Part shown: piece after piece, positions 7,665 through 14,254 of the stretch
How the letters are laid out: each line of letters opens with the position of its first letter
How positions within the stretch are numbered: position 1 is the first letter of the stretch
NCBI GenBank assembly: GCA_018713375.1
Contig: DVOV01000026.1
Span: 1 to 17,594, forward strand
Direction: 5' to 3'
From: Candidatus Scatomorpha stercorigallinarum
Lineage (GTDB): Bacteria; Bacillota_A; Clostridia; Oscillospirales; Oscillospiraceae
DNA length: 17,594 nucleotides
The notes under the pieces: model-generated
What the model saw: only the letters and a program-made list of their open reading frames with translations
The model's database searches: none
Told to the model about the DNA's origin: nothing
Position numbers and translations under genes: made by a program

Positions 7665-7691
7665 GCCACCGGGGCTGCACGCCCCGGTGGC
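7665..7691 (+). other. Intra-operon hairpin after the 339-aa gene
   Basis: In the 66-base gap, 7665-7675 and 7681-7691 are exact reverse complements (11 bp, 5-base loop), extendable outward by about three pairs. It is very GC-rich and not followed by a T-run, so full termination is unlikely. It sits just after the two genes with the strongest ribosome sites and could act as a 3'-end stabiliser that sets their mRNA level above that of the downstream genes. Confidence 0.55.
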
Positions 7692-7717
7692 GGCTTCGGA
7701 AAACAAGAGGTAGAGCT

Positions 7718-8080
7718 ATGGATTCTTCCGAGAAGATTATCGCATTCGCCGACAAGACCGTGTTCAGCATAAAGGGCCTCGAGGTAAAGGGCCTGAACAC
7801 CGAGCAGCTTGAGGATATACTGACCAAAAAGCTCGGCACACTCGTGCGCGTAATAGGCGTTACGAGCAGCCGCATTGAAATGGACGTTTACGGGATAGCA
7901 CCCGAGCAGATAAAGCGCGACGAAAACGACGTAATAAAGGCCGTCGCATGCGCCGAGGGCATCACGCTCACCGACCTCGCGCAGATCGAGAGCTCCGAGC
8001 GCATCGTCGAGGTGAACTTTGACGAAATAGACACCGAACAGGCGCCCTATTGCGCCAGGGAGAGATGGAGCCGGCCGTGA
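7718..8080 (+). CDS. Unrecognised 120-aa protein
   Basis: A small soluble, acidic protein with no recognised family. Residues 1-30 contain a KGLEVKGLNTEQ segment, followed by an amphipathic helix (LEDILTKKLG) and a strand-rich part (VRVIGVTSSRIEMDVYGI), then an acidic tail before YCARERW. AAGAGG lies just before ATG 7718. The last 4 bases of its frame overlap the GTG start of the MoCF-domain gene (GTGA), indicating translational coupling and possibly a physical partnership. It is not a LarC C-terminal half as far as I can see. Confidence 0.72.
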   Translation: MDSSEKIIAFADKTVFSIKGLEVKGLNTEQLEDILTKKLGTLVRVIGVTSSRIEMDVYGIAPEQIKRDENDVIKAVACAEGITLTDLAQIESSERIVEVNFDEIDTEQAPYCARERWSRP

Positions 8081-8610
8081 TAAACAGAGCCTTTATAATC
8101 CCCACCGGTGACGAGATCAAAAACGGCACCGTGCTGGACCTCGACTCCGCCAAAATCATGGAGAGCCTCGTCCGGCTGAACCCGGAAATGGTGATAACCC
8201 GCCTCGCGCCCGTAGTGGACGTCGAGGCCAACATCGTCGGCACCATGGAGTCCTGTCTGGACGCCGGCGCGGAGCTCATAGTACTGATAGGCGGCTCCGG
8301 CGGGGGCCACCGCTTTTCCTCCACGCTTGGCAGCGACTACACACACTCCGCCATGGAGCTCTGGCTTGACGAGAAGGTCTCGCACTGCATATACGGCAAG
8401 AACGGCCACATGTGGAGCAAGCTCGTCTGCGGCACGAAGGCCGAAACCCTCGTCATCAACGTCCCCGGCCCGATAAGGGAGGCCGCGGCTACCATAGCCG
8501 CCTTCGCCGAAAGCGCGCGGGAGGGCCGGGACATCCGCGCTATAAACGAGGCAATGACGCGCGCGCTGTACGCGCAGTACCCTCAGGATAAGGTGCAGCA
8601 CGATGAATAA
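8077..8610 (+). CDS. MoCF-domain protein (MogA/MoeA/CinA-N-like)
   Basis: A 177-residue protein with the fold markers of the MoCF/molybdopterin-binding family: FIIPTGDEIKNGTVLDLDS near the start (the TGDEI..G...D.N pattern), then VVDVEANIV, and LIVLIGGSGGGHRF (about 68-80), the place of the usual GGTG loop. The family binds molybdopterin or, in the CinA/COG1058 branch, pyridine or ADP-ribose nucleotides. The usual Asp shortly after GGTG is absent here (Arg-Phe-Ser-Ser instead), so the ligand may differ. GTG 8077 has GGAG 6 bases upstream and overlaps the previous stop; TTG 8050 and ATG 8065 in the same frame are alternatives. The stop overlaps the next gene by 8 bases. No other molybdenum-cofactor genes are nearby. 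Confidence 0.75.
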   Translation: MINRAFIIPTGDEIKNGTVLDLDSAKIMESLVRLNPEMVITRLAPVVDVEANIVGTMESCLDAGAELIVLIGGSGGGHRFSSTLGSDYTHSAMELWLDEKVSHCIYGKNGHMWSKLVCGTKAETLVINVPGPIREAAATIAAFAESAREGRDIRAINEAMTRALYAQYPQDKVQHDE

Positions 8611-9187
8611 GTACGCCCTTTTCGGCTCCGCCATGCGCACACCGCAGGGCAACCGCCTCGCCGTCGCCGGCTTCTGCCCGGCCGGGCGGCTCCACGAGTG
8701 CAAGGAGCGTATGGAGCGGCTGCGCGATGCGGAGTTTTACACCGACGACCCCACGGAAATCGACGAGATACTCGCTGCCGCCCTCTCGGAGCTCTACGGC
8801 GGCCTTGCCCTGGCCGTCGGGGCCTGCGTGTATATCGAGAGCATATCGAACACCGTTTTCCGCACAGGCGGCGTGCTCGGCCGCCCGGAGGACTCCGCCG
8901 AGGACGCGGATTCCGACCTCGACCGCCTTGACGACGGCATGTGGATGTTCACCGCCCCCGGCGGGCCGGGCTGGATAGCCTTCGCCTCCCGGGACGCGGC
9001 GGAGCGCCTGGCCGCGGAGACCGTCTCCGGCTCCGGGGCCTATACAATCAGGGTGAACAACACCTTCCGCGAGCTGATGCGCGTCTCGCCGGAGGCGTAC
9101 CTCTTCATAAGCGACGGCACGGGCTACGACAGCTTCGGCATCTGCGCCGCGAAGTTAGGCGAAATGGAGCTGTCGTTCATCGTCTGA
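8603..9187 (+). CDS. Unrecognised 194-aa protein
   Basis: No family recognised. The protein is soluble and acidic, with a strongly acidic stretch near the middle (EDSAEDADSDLDRLDD), a Gly-Pro-rich turn (APGGPGW) and a C-terminal SDGTGYDSFG segment. The start ATG 8603 overlaps the MoCF gene by 8 bases, so the two are probably co-translated. Its place between the MoCF gene and larB argues for a role in the same cofactor-handling or substrate pathway, but nothing in the sequence gives a reaction. Confidence 0.75.
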   Translation: MNKYALFGSAMRTPQGNRLAVAGFCPAGRLHECKERMERLRDAEFYTDDPTEIDEILAAALSELYGGLALAVGACVYIESISNTVFRTGGVLGRPEDSAEDADSDLDRLDDGMWMFTAPGGPGWIAFASRDAAERLAAETVSGSGAYTIRVNNTFRELMRVSPEAYLFISDGTGYDSFGICAAKLGEMELSFIV

Positions 9188-9207
9188 CGATTCAGGAGGG
9201 ATAGGTT

Positions 9208-9963
9208 GTGGACAAACATGAGCTTACAGAGCTGCTCTGCCGCGTGGCCGCCGGCAGCGTGAGCCCGGACGAGGCCGCGCTGAGGCTGAAAATGCGGCCC
9301 TTTGAGGAAATAGGCGAATACGCCAAGGTGGACATGCACCGCGGCATCCGCCAGGGCGTGCCGGAGGTCATCTACGGCGCGGGCAAGACGAAGGAGCAGA
9401 TACTCGGCATCGCCCGCACGATGCTGCAAAACGGCCAGCAGACCGTGCTCATCACGCGCCTTGCGCGCGAAGCGGCGGACCATATCGCCTCCGCGGGCCT
9501 GCCGCTCGACTATCACGAGCTGGCCCGCATCGGCATCATCGGCCCCCTGCCGGAAAAGAGCGGCAGGGGCCGCATCGTGGTGGCGACCGGCGGCACGAGC
9601 GACATGCCCGTGGCCGAGGAGGCCGCGCTCACCGCCGAGGCCCTCGGCAACGAGGTGCTCAGGCTCTACGACGTGGGCGTTTCGGGCATCCACCGCCTGC
9701 TATCGCACATGGACGCAATAATGGGCGCCCGGGCGGTCGTGGCAGTCGCGGGCATGGAGGGCGCGCTGCCGAGCGTGATCGGCGGTCTCGCCGACTGCCC
9801 GGTCATCGCCGTCCCCACCAGCGTGGGCTACGGGGCCTCCCTTGGCGGGATCGCCGCGCTGCTGAGCATGCTGAACTCCTGCGCCAGCGGCGTCTCCGTG
9901 GTCAACATCGACAACGGCTTCGGCGCGGGCTATCTGGCCAGCATGATAAACCATCTCGATTGA
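9208..9963 (+). CDS. larB: LarB: pyridinium-3,5-biscarboxylic acid mononucleotide synthase
   Basis: A 251-residue PurE-like carboxylase of the LarB family. Visible hallmarks are EVIYGAGKTKEQI (about 53-65), VVATGGTSDMPVAEEA (about 124-139), YDVGVSGIHRLL, AVAGMEGALPSVIGG, VPTSVGYGAS and LNSCASGVSVVNIDNGFGAG. Cys225 in NSCASG matches the conserved cysteine that, in characterised LarB, attaches to the pyridinium ring. LarB converts NaAD plus CO2/bicarbonate to P2CMN and AMP, the first step of nickel-pincer nucleotide synthesis. AGGAGGG lies 7 bases before GTG 9208. It is the last gene of the cluster; larC, larE and larA are not in the window. Confidence 0.95.
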   Translation: MDKHELTELLCRVAAGSVSPDEAALRLKMRPFEEIGEYAKVDMHRGIRQGVPEVIYGAGKTKEQILGIARTMLQNGQQTVLITRLAREAADHIASAGLPLDYHELARIGIIGPLPEKSGRGRIVVATGGTSDMPVAEEAALTAEALGNEVLRLYDVGVSGIHRLLSHMDAIMGARAVVAVAGMEGALPSVIGGLADCPVIAVPTSVGYGASLGGIAALLSMLNSCASGVSVVNIDNGFGAGYLASMINHLD

Positions 9964-9969
9964 CCCACT

Positions 9970-10067
9970 GCGAAGGCCCCTCCCAAGGCCGGCGGCATAT
10001 TCACTCCTCCGCCGGCAGAGGGCACCCTCTCCCGCCCCAAAGGCGCGCGGGGCCTTCGCGCTTTTTT
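9970..10067 (+). terminator. Branched terminator structure after larB
   Basis: An 11-bp perfect outer stem pairs 9970-9980 with 10049-10059. Inside it are three smaller stems: 9988-9995/10009-10016 (8 bp), 10017-10022/10025-10030 (6 bp) and 10033-10036/10042-10045 (4 bp). A T6 run follows at 10062-10067. A competing local hairpin, 10043-10047 with 10057-10061, touches the T-run directly. Either form can end the plus-strand cluster. The cloverleaf-like layout is unusual for a simple terminator. Confidence 0.75.
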
Positions 10068-10111
10068 ATGCTATGTGCGCGGCCATCGACGGCGCGCGCC
10101 CCGGCACGGAT

Positions 10112-10147
10112 AAAAACGCCCCTGCGGCCGAAACCGCAGGGGCGTTT
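10112..10147 (-). terminator. Rho-independent terminator of the GntR gene
   Basis: A 14-bp perfect stem pairs 10114-10127 with 10134-10147 around a 6-base loop. Read on the minus strand it is followed by a TTTTTA tract and begins 6 bases after the GntR stop, so it ends that transcript. It sits back-to-back with the larB terminator, insulating the convergent genes. Confidence 0.88.
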
Positions 10148-10153
10148 GTGCTG

Positions 10154-10897
10154 TTATCTCGCGCCCTTGCTGGCGTTCACCAGATAATGATGGATGAACG
10201 AGGACTGGCACGTGTCCAGATGGTGGCGCGCCGCATCGCCCGCGCTGTCAATAAAACCCAGGCTGATGGCGTTATATATGGTTATGTGCTCGTTCACCAG
10301 GCGCTCAAAGTCGCTGAACGCGCTGAAGCCGTTCAGGTTCAGGTAGTAGCCGGAAAACGCCCGGTAATACTGCCGCGGGCGCTCCAGCGCCTTGTACATT
10401 TCGGCGATGAAGGGGTTGCCGGAGTAATTGACGATCGACTGGTGGAACTCGTTGTCGGCGGCGATAAAGGCCTCGTAGTCGCGCTCCTTGTAGGCCTTGC
10501 GGAAGTTGTCGCAGCACTCTTTCAGGTGGGGGCGGTCGATGGCGCGGAATTTTGCGGCGCAAAGGCGGGAAGCGGCGCTCTCTACCGCGGCGCGGGCTGT
10601 GAACAAATCTGCCATATATTGGTCGGTCACGTCAAAGGCATAGTACCCGTTGATGTTGGGGCGGACTATCACTATTCCTTTTTCTACCAGTGATTTTAAC
10701 GCTTCACGTACGGGCGCGCGGCTCACCTTTAATGAGTCTGCGATTTTTGCGGTATTTATTTTCTCTCCCGGGCGGATATTCAGCTGGACTATGGCTTCTT
10801 CTATAACATTTTCGACGATGTCGGAGAGCTTGAGGAAAGGGTTTTCTTCAAGCTTTTTCTGGATGATATTGGCATCGAAAAAGGTGTCATCATTCAT
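10154..10897 (-). CDS. GntR-family transcriptional regulator with FCD domain
   Basis: A 247-residue DNA-binding regulator. The winged-helix N-terminus contains INTAKIADSLKVSRAPVREALKSL and a short wing ending in VRPNINGYYAF; the C-terminal helical FCD domain has NEFHQSIV, NEHITIYNAI and ARHHLDTC, with Asp/His residues that in this family often bind a metal used to hold carboxylate ligands. FCD regulators commonly respond to organic or amino acids and control neighbouring catabolic genes, so the convergent larB/VOR cluster is a plausible target. ATG 10897 is chosen because AGGAGGA (10907-10913) lies 10 bases upstream; an in-frame codon at 10963 would precede that ribosome site and lie downstream of the promoter without a site of its own. 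Confidence 0.9.
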   Translation of the reverse strand: MNDDTFFDANIIQKKLEENPFLKLSDIVENVIEEAIVQLNIRPGEKINTAKIADSLKVSRAPVREALKSLVEKGIVIVRPNINGYYAFDVTDQYMADLFTARAAVESAASRLCAAKFRAIDRPHLKECCDNFRKAYKERDYEAFIAADNEFHQSIVNYSGNPFIAEMYKALERPRQYYRAFSGYYLNLNGFSAFSDFERLVNEHITIYNAISLGFIDSAGDAARHHLDTCQSSFIHHYLVNASKGAR

Positions 10898-10928
10898 ATT
10901 GCTGGGTCCTCCTGCGGCCATTGGAAGA

Positions 10929-10941
10929 ATAATACAATTAT
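10929..10941. promoter_or_regulatory. Candidate operator in the GntR leader
   Basis: ATAAT-ACA-ATTAT is a perfect 5+5 inverted repeat with a 3-base centre, lying between the GntR -10 box and start codon. GntR/FCD proteins often bind short AT-rich palindromes near TTGTATACAA, and autoregulation is common. No copy was noted upstream of the larB cluster inside this window, but the cluster's main promoter lies outside it. Confidence 0.4.
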
Positions 10942-10973
10942 CAAGCGGCAAAATGCCGGTCATTTGCAGTTTT

Positions 10974-11002
10974 ATTATACTCCAAAGAGGCTAAAAAATC
11001 AA
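10974..11002 (-). promoter_or_regulatory. Sigma-A promoter of the GntR gene
   Basis: On the minus strand TTGATT (10997-11002) and TATAAT (10974-10979) are separated by 17 bases, a near-consensus promoter. It predicts a leader of about 70 bases that contains the candidate operator and the AGGAGGA ribosome site. Confidence 0.8.
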
Positions 11003-11068
11003 CGAAAAGGGCGCTATTTTGGCCGTGAGAAAGCAGTTTCCCAGCGCAATTCCAGGGCCGTTTCCAAT

Positions 11069-11099
11069 AAAAAAGCCTCCCCTGTGGGGAGGCTTTTTT
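11069..11099 (-). terminator. Terminator of the SLH surface-protein gene
   Basis: A perfect 14-bp stem pairs 11069-11082 with 11086-11099 around a 3-base loop, with A6 on one side and T6 on the other. It starts 17 bases after the surface-protein stop and would work in either direction; on the minus strand it also shields the GntR promoter from read-through. Confidence 0.88.
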
Positions 11100-11116
11100 G
11101 CTGTTTGGTTTGGCGC

Positions 11117-14020
11117 TCAGGCTTCGACGAAGCGCATGAGCATGGCTGCGGCCTGCGCGCGGGTGGCGGTGCCCTGGGGAGCCAGGATGCCGTCGCCCAT
11201 GCCGGTGAGGATGCCCTCGCTGAGCGCCCAGGTCACGGCGTCGGTGGCGTAACCGCTGACGGAAGCGCCGTCAGTGAACTCGCTGATGGCCATGCCGCCG
11301 GCCACGGGGCTGCCCGCGTAGCGGTACAGCATCGTCACCATCTGCTCGCGGGTGATGAGCGCGTCGGCGTTCGTGCCGTCGGAGATGCCGCTCTCAACGG
11401 CCCAGGTCTGAGCCAGGGTCTTCCAGGCGTCGCCGGTGATGGTCTCGCCGTCGATGCGGGCCAGCACCGTCCAGAACATGGCGCGGGTCATGCTCGCGTT
11501 GGGCTCGAAGGCCGTGCGGGTCGTGCCCTCCATGAGGCCGTTCTGGGCCACGTACTGCACGTAATCGTAGAACCAGTCGGCGCGGCTGACGTCAACGAAG
11601 TTGACCTCCTTGCCGATCTCGGCGAACACGGCGGAAACCTCAACGGCGTGGCCAGGCATCACGAAGGAGCTTCCAGAAATAGGCTCGCCGTCCACGGTGA
11701 TGTACACAAGTTCATAGCCCTCATCCGGCGTGGCGGTCACGGTGATGACGCTGCCCTGGGAGGCGTTGGAAAAGCTGACGTCCACAGTGCCGTGGGCCGG
11801 CTGATCGACCGCGATGTCATAGGTGTCGGGGATCATGATCATGTTCCAAACCGCCGTGAAGGTGGTGTTAGCGGTAATGGGATAGCTCTCGCCGCCGCGC
11901 ACGATGGTGTTGCTGTTGTTCACGCGCCAGCCCGTGAACGTGTAGCCGCTCTTGCTCAGGGTGGGCATGCGCACGGAATCCCCGTCATTGACGACCTGCA
12001 CGTCATACTGACGGCCGTCGGCCATGAACAACACAACGTTCATGTCGCTGTCCGCCGGGACGTTGATCGTAGCGTTTATGGTGCCGTTGTTGACAAGCTC
12101 CGCACCGGCGGGGAGGTAAACGGTGTTGTTCCCGTTGTGGCTATTGGTAACTGTTATGGAAGAGCCGGCGTCGATACTGAGATAGTACTCAGTAGCAATG
12201 CCCTTTACCTGCACAGGGGAGTAATAGCCGCCAAGCTTCGCAGCATATCCGTTAGTTACGGGCAGATCAAAGCCGCTGTTGGTAACGTTGACCTTGGTGC
12301 CATTAAGGTCAATAGTGGAGCCAAACAGCGCCAGCTTGTCAGCATCGTCAACATTTATCTCAGAATTTGTCGCTTCGAGAGTCTCGACGCTCAGGCCGTG
12401 GTCGCCGCAATTAGTGAAACTAATGCTGGAACCGTTGACCGTCCACTCGCCGCCCTGGGAGCCATTGCCGTTGACGTTTTCAACGGTAACGTCAGTGTTA
12501 GTAAGAACGATATCCTCTCCGGTCGTCTGGATGACGAATCCGGCGCCAACATCTTTAATGTTGATGAAGGAGTCATACGCATAGAGGTGAGCCCCGCCGA
12601 TAAGGTCGATAGCATCACCGCTGAATGTACCGTCGCCATCATTCTGGCCCGTGATATTAAGCGTCACGTCGTTCAGAGTAAGAGTCGCGCCATCAAACTG
12701 GAGCATCTTGTTGCGAGTGTCAAGTGTGCTTCCATCAGCCACGGCAATGTTGATGATATGCCCATTGCCGTTGATGACGGTGTTACGAGTAACGGTTATA
12801 TAATCGCTGTCAGTAACATCCATATCGGCATCCGCAACGAGCTCAATAATTACGGGCTCATCGCCGGAATCCTCGAGCGCAGCCTCAAGGTCTTTGTACT
12901 GCTTCGCGCCGATGACGGCCACAACGTTATCGGGGGCGGAGTCAGTCGGAACACCGGCGACGGTGCTGTCGATGACGACGGCACTATCGGGTACCTGGCC
13001 GCTGACATGAGAGCCAGAAACAGTAAACTCTGCAGTTCCTTTGATGTTTCCAGTTATATTACTGTTGCTTATAACAGTTCCATTTGTGCCATTATTAATA
13101 ACATCGCCATTAATAGTACTGGATTCAATGGTTATCACAGAAGCAATCGTAGTTCCAGTGGCACTCCCATAGCGAGACGCCGCAACAGTCCCGGTAATAT
13201 CTCCATTGGTAATGGTTACTTCTGCAGAAGCAGATTTGTCATATGTAACAGCGTATACATCGCCAATTATCGTACCGCCGGTGATCTCAGTGCTGCCGTG
13301 CGAATTATACGTTTCCGACGCCCAGGTATATACATCACCAGTTATCTCTGCACTACCGCCGATTTCAGCTTCAGTCCAGTTCTGTATTGCCTGTTGAGTC
13401 GCAGATACGACTTTACCGCCAGTAACATAGAGCTTGCCGGAGTACTCACCGTCGCTATCGTTTTTAAGCGCATTAAAGTTATCCTGCTGGATCAAGCCGC
13501 CGGTAACGTACATGGTTCCGAGGTTACGCACCAAAGAACTATACTTTGATGTATTATGAATGGTTCCTCCAGTCACGGTAAATGTGCCCCAGTTATCGAC
13601 TGTATACCAGCTATTGCCGCCATTATCAGTCGGGCTCGTGCTTGCTTCAACGGTACGGGTCAGCTTGCCGCCAGCAAGCTTTGCTTCGCCGCCTGCTTCG
13701 ATGACCAAGGCACCTCTGGCGTGCTGAGTGACATCTATTACACCTGTTCCGTCTTTGCTGCTGTCTGTAATAGTGAGGTCGCCACCACTTTTTACAGTTA
13801 TGGTGTGGCCAGAGGCTGCATTAAGAGTAAATCCTGCCAAATCAAGCGTGACAGTAGACTTGACCTCCCACGTGCTGCTCAATGTAACATTCTCATTGAG
13901 CGTGATCACGCCGTTCTTATCAGCTTCTGGCAGCGCTGTGCCATCCGCCGCGGCGCCGACGACGCACAGGGACGCTATCAGGCAGAACGCCAGTAACGTC
14001 ACTAAAATTTTCCGCTTCAT
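11117..14020 (-). CDS. Secreted SLH-domain surface protein with beta-helix-like repeats
   Basis: A 967-residue exported protein. A signal peptide (Lys/Arg start, hydrophobic residues 5-22, cleavage near GAAAD) is followed by about 640 residues of strand-rich, Thr/Gly/Asn-rich repeats; turns of the form TGG recur at about 150, 173, 200 and 247, as expected for a right-handed beta-helix or adhesin. Next come an InlB/Listeria-Bacteroides-type repeat (SGYTFTGW..., about 665-733), a beta-sandwich-like stretch (TVDGEPISGSSF, about 734-805) and three SLH motifs (about 806-967) that bind secondary cell-wall polymer. No LPXTG motif is present. ATG 14020 is used because AGGAGA lies 7 bases upstream; two in-frame ATGs further upstream (14026, 14038) are misplaced for it. 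The SLH end is markedly more GC-rich than the repeat region. Its ligand is unknown. Confidence 0.88.
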   Translation of the reverse strand: MKRKILVTLLAFCLIASLCVVGAAADGTALPEADKNGVITLNENVTLSSTWEVKSTVTLDLAGFTLNAASGHTITVKSGGDLTITDSSKDGTGVIDVTQHARGALVIEAGGEAKLAGGKLTRTVEASTSPTDNGGNSWYTVDNWGTFTVTGGTIHNTSKYSSLVRNLGTMYVTGGLIQQDNFNALKNDSDGEYSGKLYVTGGKVVSATQQAIQNWTEAEIGGSAEITGDVYTWASETYNSHGSTEITGGTIIGDVYAVTYDKSASAEVTITNGDITGTVAASRYGSATGTTIASVITIESSTINGDVINNGTNGTVISNSNITGNIKGTAEFTVSGSHVSGQVPDSAVVIDSTVAGVPTDSAPDNVVAVIGAKQYKDLEAALEDSGDEPVIIELVADADMDVTDSDYITVTRNTVINGNGHIINIAVADGSTLDTRNKMLQFDGATLTLNDVTLNITGQNDGDGTFSGDAIDLIGGAHLYAYDSFINIKDVGAGFVIQTTGEDIVLTNTDVTVENVNGNGSQGGEWTVNGSSISFTNCGDHGLSVETLEATNSEINVDDADKLALFGSTIDLNGTKVNVTNSGFDLPVTNGYAAKLGGYYSPVQVKGIATEYYLSIDAGSSITVTNSHNGNNTVYLPAGAELVNNGTINATINVPADSDMNVVLFMADGRQYDVQVVNDGDSVRMPTLSKSGYTFTGWRVNNSNTIVRGGESYPITANTTFTAVWNMIMIPDTYDIAVDQPAHGTVDVSFSNASQGSVITVTATPDEGYELVYITVDGEPISGSSFVMPGHAVEVSAVFAEIGKEVNFVDVSRADWFYDYVQYVAQNGLMEGTTRTAFEPNASMTRAMFWTVLARIDGETITGDAWKTLAQTWAVESGISDGTNADALITREQMVTMLYRYAGSPVAGGMAISEFTDGASVSGYATDAVTWALSEGILTGMGDGILAPQGTATRAQAAAMLMRFVEA

Positions 14021-14055
14021 ACACATTCTCCTATTCATTAGAATTTATGCCATGG

Positions 14056-14114
14056 GAAGCAAAGGCGCTTCATTTCATCCGGTTTGGGATGAAATGGGAA
14101 CGGCATATGCCGTT
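14056..14114 (-). promoter_or_regulatory. Structured 5' leader of the surface-protein gene
   Basis: Between promoter and start are a perfect 16-base palindrome (14099-14114), a 10-bp stem (14071-14080 with 14087-14096) with a 6-base loop, and a short GAAGC/GCTTC stem (14056-14060 with 14067-14071) that shares a base with it. The leader of about 105 bases could hold a cis-acting RNA or a protein-binding site. No known riboswitch class is recognised. Confidence 0.45.
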
Positions 14115-14132
14115 CTTCACACTTTCCAGTTA

Positions 14133-14161
14133 AGCATACCACCTGCCGCGTGAGATGTCAA
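14133..14161 (-). promoter_or_regulatory. Sigma-A promoter of the surface-protein gene
   Basis: On the minus strand a perfect TTGACA (14156-14161) is followed after 17 bases by TATGCT (14133-14138). This near-consensus pair predicts strong transcription of the SLH protein, starting near 14126. Confidence 0.85.
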
Positions 14162-14213
14162 TGAATTATGCAGCCAAATGACGTAATTTTATAAATGTAA
14201 CAAAACTGTAATG

Positions 14214-14244
14214 AAAAACAGCGGGCCTGCGGCGGCCCGCTGTT
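14214..14244 (-). terminator. Terminator of the pst-pho operon
   Basis: An 11-bp perfect stem pairs 14217-14227 with 14234-14244 around a 6-base loop, followed on the minus strand by TTTTTC. It lies 10 bases after the histidine-kinase stop and ends the pstB-phoU-phoB-phoR transcript. The 210 bases between this and the surface-protein gene hold only that gene's promoter and leader. Confidence 0.85.
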
Positions 14245-14254
14245 CCAGTTATTG

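Noticed and set aside
6194..7669. A 491-codon open frame on the minus strand
   Set aside because: It mirrors the 127- and 339-aa genes, which have excellent ribosome sites and natural protein composition; long antisense frames are expected in GC-rich DNA.
7718..8080. The 120-aa protein as a split LarC2
   Set aside because: No LarC-like motif could be seen; placement near larB alone is not enough.
9970..10059. Possible tRNA because of the cloverleaf-like folding
   Set aside because: Stem sizes (11, 8, 6 and 4 bp), no T-loop or D-loop consensus and no CCA-like end; a T6 run follows, so a terminator fits better.
10964..13549. An 861-codon open frame on the plus strand across the SLH gene
   Set aside because: It is antisense to a gene with signal peptide, SLH motifs, promoter, ribosome site and terminator; it has no ribosome site and its translation is low-complexity His/Val/Gly-rich.
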